Below, piece after piece: positions 8,383 through 9,916 of a DNA stretch of 9,916 nucleotides (its first letter is position 1; every line of letters begins with the position of its first letter). The position numbers and the translations under genes were made by a program. The notes under the pieces were generated by a model. That model saw only the letters and a list, made by a program, of their open reading frames with translations. It was not told the DNA's origin and ran no database searches. The stretch is taken from contig JAHHQS010000139.1 of assembly GCA_020026285.1 (NCBI GenBank), positions 1-9,916 of the forward strand, in the 5' to 3' direction. Source of the stretch: Parabacteroides sp. (GTDB lineage Bacteria; Bacteroidota; Bacteroidia; Bacteroidales; Tannerellaceae).

Positions 8383-8931
8383 TTATTTAGGATACTGATT
8401 TCGAATTCTAATAGCCTCTTCTACCCATTCATTTATATGCTCTTTGATATAATCATATACATTGGTACTTATTTTATATGGAGGATTATAAGTCTTGCAT
8501 ATTTCTGATAGGTTAATTTCATTACCATCAACCGGATAGTTGCGTTCTGCTATATAATTATATGTTCTATCGATATAGAATAATTTAAATGGATTATTCC
8601 CTTTTATACTCTGTTCACCATTGAAATCCTTCAGATGGTGCACATAAATACCAACAATCCCTTTTCCCTCTTTCCAAGCATGCTCTATCTCGTATCTACA
8701 CCACTCTCTTGATGAAGTTTCAGAACCAATTAATACAATAATGCAAGATCGATACTCCATATGGCTATTAATCCATCTTTTTACAGCCACATTTCCTTTA
8801 CGCTTTACTTCCTCCCAATCATTGGAAGAAACCGGAGTATTACCTTCTACAACTCCAATGTTACGAACCTGCCCAGCTCTCCATGAATCATTCTTAAAAT
8901 GAAAGCTGTAAAATACTTGCCTTTTTGTCAT
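8383..8931 (-). CDS. thsB: ThsB, TIR-like signal-producing protein (DUF1863 type)
   Basis: This 182-residue single-domain protein resembles B. cereus ThsB most closely of the three TIRs here: it opens KRQVFYSFHFKNDSWRAGQV (3-22), continues with CIIVLIGSETSSREWCRYEI (63-82) and GIVGIYVHHLKD (91-102). Trp77 and Glu81 in the SREWCRYEIEHAW segment mark the probable NAD+-cleaving active site. It should act in the cytoplasm, sensing a phage component and making the cyclic ADP-ribose-type messenger for ThsA encoded next (nine bases away). Its ATG at 8931 lies 28 bases after the XRE gene. Both DUF1863-type TIRs have the W-x3-E motif at the same residue numbers (77 and 81), although the rest differs. 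Confidence 0.92.
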   Translation of the reverse strand: MTKRQVFYSFHFKNDSWRAGQVRNIGVVEGNTPVSSNDWEEVKRKGNVAVKRWINSHMEYRSCIIVLIGSETSSREWCRYEIEHAWKEGKGIVGIYVHHLKDFNGEQSIKGNNPFKLFYIDRTYNYIAERNYPVDGNEINLSEICKTYNPPYKISTNVYDYIKEHINEWVEEAIRIRNQYPK

Positions 8932-8959
8932 AGCTAATATATAATTTCCTATATTTATA

Positions 8960-9163
8960 TTACTGATTTTCAGTATAAATCAAATCCCTCACATCTACTT
9001 TTAGAAGTTCCGCAATACGAAACAAAGTTTCAAGGTCTGGCTGCGATGAGTTTGTACACCAACGAGACACCGAACAAGCATTTTTGCCAATCTGCTCTGA
9101 CAACCACTTTGCTGTTTTCTTTTGTTCTACCAATACTATTTTAATCCTATTAAGTTGCCTCAT
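8960..9163 (-). CDS. Small XRE-family HTH regulator heading the Thoeris operon
   Basis: This 67-residue protein is essentially one Cro/C1-type helix-turn-helix: TAKWLSEQIGKN (17-28) then SVSRWCTN (31-38) as the recognition helix, QPDLETLFRIAELLKVDVRDL (41-61) as the closing helices. Short regulators with the pattern SRWC-N-x-QP-LETL are common beside restriction and defence genes in Bacteroidetes. It is read from a good promoter at 9188-9219 and is followed by the first TIR gene after 28 bases, so it is probably a co-transcribed autoregulator that keeps Thoeris expression low. An antitoxin role toward the upstream hipA-like gene is less likely, as that gene lies 226 bases away on the other side of the promoter. 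Confidence 0.88.
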   Translation of the reverse strand: MRQLNRIKIVLVEQKKTAKWLSEQIGKNACSVSRWCTNSSQPDLETLFRIAELLKVDVRDLIYTENQ

Positions 9164-9187
9164 TCTACAAGTATTTATAGTTCAATG

Positions 9188-9219
9188 CAAATATATTATT
9201 TTTTATAATAGCAGCCAAA
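9188..9219 (-). promoter_or_regulatory. Bacteroides-type promoter for the Thoeris operon
   Basis: On the minus strand TTTG (9219-9216), a spacer of 20 bases and TATATTTG (9195-9188) match the Bacteroides primary sigma consensus TTTG / TAnnTTTG at the expected spacing. Transcription would start near 9181, about 18 bases before the XRE ATG at 9163. No equally good match was seen elsewhere in the cassette, which supports one transcript for XRE, TIR, thsA and the downstream TIRs. Confidence 0.65.
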
Positions 9220-9270
9220 GACCAGATAAATTTTCTCGGATATGCACTTAAAATATTATACTACGCAAAC

Positions 9271-9291
9271 ATTATGTTCACATAGCATAAT
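9271..9291. repeat. Nested AT-rich inverted repeat upstream of the Thoeris promoter
   Basis: ATTATG (9271-9276) and CATAAT (9286-9291) form six-base arms around nine bases. TATGT-TC-ACATA (9273-9284) gives a competing, tighter dyad in the same place. It lies in the gap between hipA and the XRE gene, about 50 bases upstream of the -33 box. It could be an operator or a weak hipA terminator; there is no clear T-run, so termination is doubtful, and in AT-rich DNA chance is possible. Confidence 0.35.
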
Positions 9292-9389
9292 ATATAAAGA
9301 ATTATCGTCTCTATTATTCAATCACATATAAATCAACCTTATAGCTCATTTTACTTAGTGATTTGATATGCAGAAAGAGTTATTCCCAC

Positions 9390-9916
9390 TTACATCGCCT
9401 CATCCAACACTCCTGAGAACATATCAATTTCTCTTTTGGTAATGCCTTGTCGAACAGCAAGCCTTCGCCACTCTTTTAGCACTTCAATCACCTCTGAAAT
9501 AATTTTCTCCGCAGTATTTCGATTAAGCATATAATCCTCGCAGGCATCAAGCAAGATACTTAAATCCGCCTTGTTGGAAGTTGATGAGATGAGCAGACTT
9601 TGATATTCATTCAGCGTTGGATTCATATCGTATGCCGGCGACAATGTCCATCCTTTTGCAGTCAAAAGAAAACCGTGATTGCGGAAATGGTCATCGCTGT
9701 TACCTATGCATATATTGAAAGCCACACGACGGTATAGTTCCTGTAGGTTTCGTTCCACATCGGTACAGCTCTGAATAATAAAGTCGACTATATCCAGATA
9801 GCCATGCCCGGTAGTTGCATTGTCACCATCACTCAGCCCCAATAAGGTCATGGCAGATGCAAAATGAATGCGTTTTCCTTCTTGGGTTCTATCGAAGCGT
9901 TGTGACAGCAATGTAT
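9390..9916 (-). CDS. hipA: HipA-type serine/threonine kinase, C-terminal part (5' end cut by window edge)
   Basis: The 174 codons visible here encode the C-terminal kinase part of a HipA-family protein; the frame is open at base 9916, so the N-terminus lies outside. In E. coli, HipA is a toxin kinase that phosphorylates glutamyl-tRNA synthetase; other family members have different targets. Motifs: LLSQRFDR near the window edge (typical HipA strand), GNSDDHFRNHGFL (about 70 residues in) matching the family catalytic loop N-x-D-x-H-x-K-N with Arg in place of Lys, and LSPAYDMNP about 20 residues later, whose Asp corresponds to the metal-binding D332 of E. coli HipA. The C-terminus looks natural, ending at the TAA at 9390-9392. 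A HipB partner is not in the window and would be expected upstream, to the right. GC content appears higher than in the Thoeris genes. Confidence 0.88.
   Translation of the reverse strand, partial: TLLSQRFDRTQEGKRIHFASAMTLLGLSDGDNATTGHGYLDIVDFIIQSCTDVERNLQELYRRVAFNICIGNSDDHFRNHGFLLTAKGWTLSPAYDMNPTLNEYQSLLISSTSNKADLSILLDACEDYMLNRNTAEKIISEVIEVLKEWRRLAVRQGITKREIDMFSGVLDEAM

Noticed and set aside
8961..8975. Hairpin TACTGA-TTT-TCAGTA at the end of the Thoeris XRE gene
   Set aside because: It is a short AT-rich stem overlapping the stop codon, with no clear T-run, and is followed closely by the next gene; a terminator here would silence the operon.
8960..9916. XRE regulator and hipA as a HipBA toxin-antitoxin pair
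   Set aside because: HipB normally precedes hipA and is adjacent to it. Here the XRE gene follows hipA by 226 bases and has its own promoter, and it is joined closely to the Thoeris genes.

Overview
The window looks like a defence island from a Bacteroidales genome (Bacteroides, Prevotella or a relative). Three things point there: two promoters of the Bacteroides type (TTTG or TTG, a spacer of 20-21, then TAnnTTTG), AT-rich start contexts without Shine-Dalgarno sequences, and the style of the encoded proteins, such as the short XRE regulators. All nine genes lie on the minus strand, so transcription runs from the right edge to the left edge. No tRNA, rRNA, transposase, integrase or CRISPR array was seen.

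Right edge (9390-9916): the C-terminal part of a HipA-type kinase, cut by the window end. A 226-base gap follows, holding an inverted repeat and a well-matched promoter.

Centre (5070-9163): a type I Thoeris anti-phage cassette. It reads XRE regulator, TIR protein (ThsB-like), SIR2-SLOG effector (ThsA), second TIR protein, then a larger third TIR protein with an N-terminal domain I do not recognise. The first four genes are 2 to 28 bases apart. In the Thoeris model, TIR proteins sense infection and turn NAD+ into a cyclic ADP-ribose-type signal. The SLOG domain of ThsA binds it, and the SIR2 domain then destroys cellular NAD+. One effector with three different TIR proteins suggests a multi-sensor version.

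Left (1-4970): the start of a type I restriction operon: XRE regulator, hsdR, then a DUF262/DUF1524 (GmrSD-like) nuclease gene that runs off the left edge. hsdM and hsdS are not in the window and would be expected further left. Between the two modules (4974-5039) lie a promoter, a strong hairpin that overlaps its -7 box, and a small inverted repeat over its -33 box. This arrangement could stop Thoeris readthrough while starting the restriction operon.

The Thoeris genes and the DUF262 gene look richer in A+T than hsdR and hipA, which fits separate acquisition of the modules. This is a judgement by eye, not a calculation.
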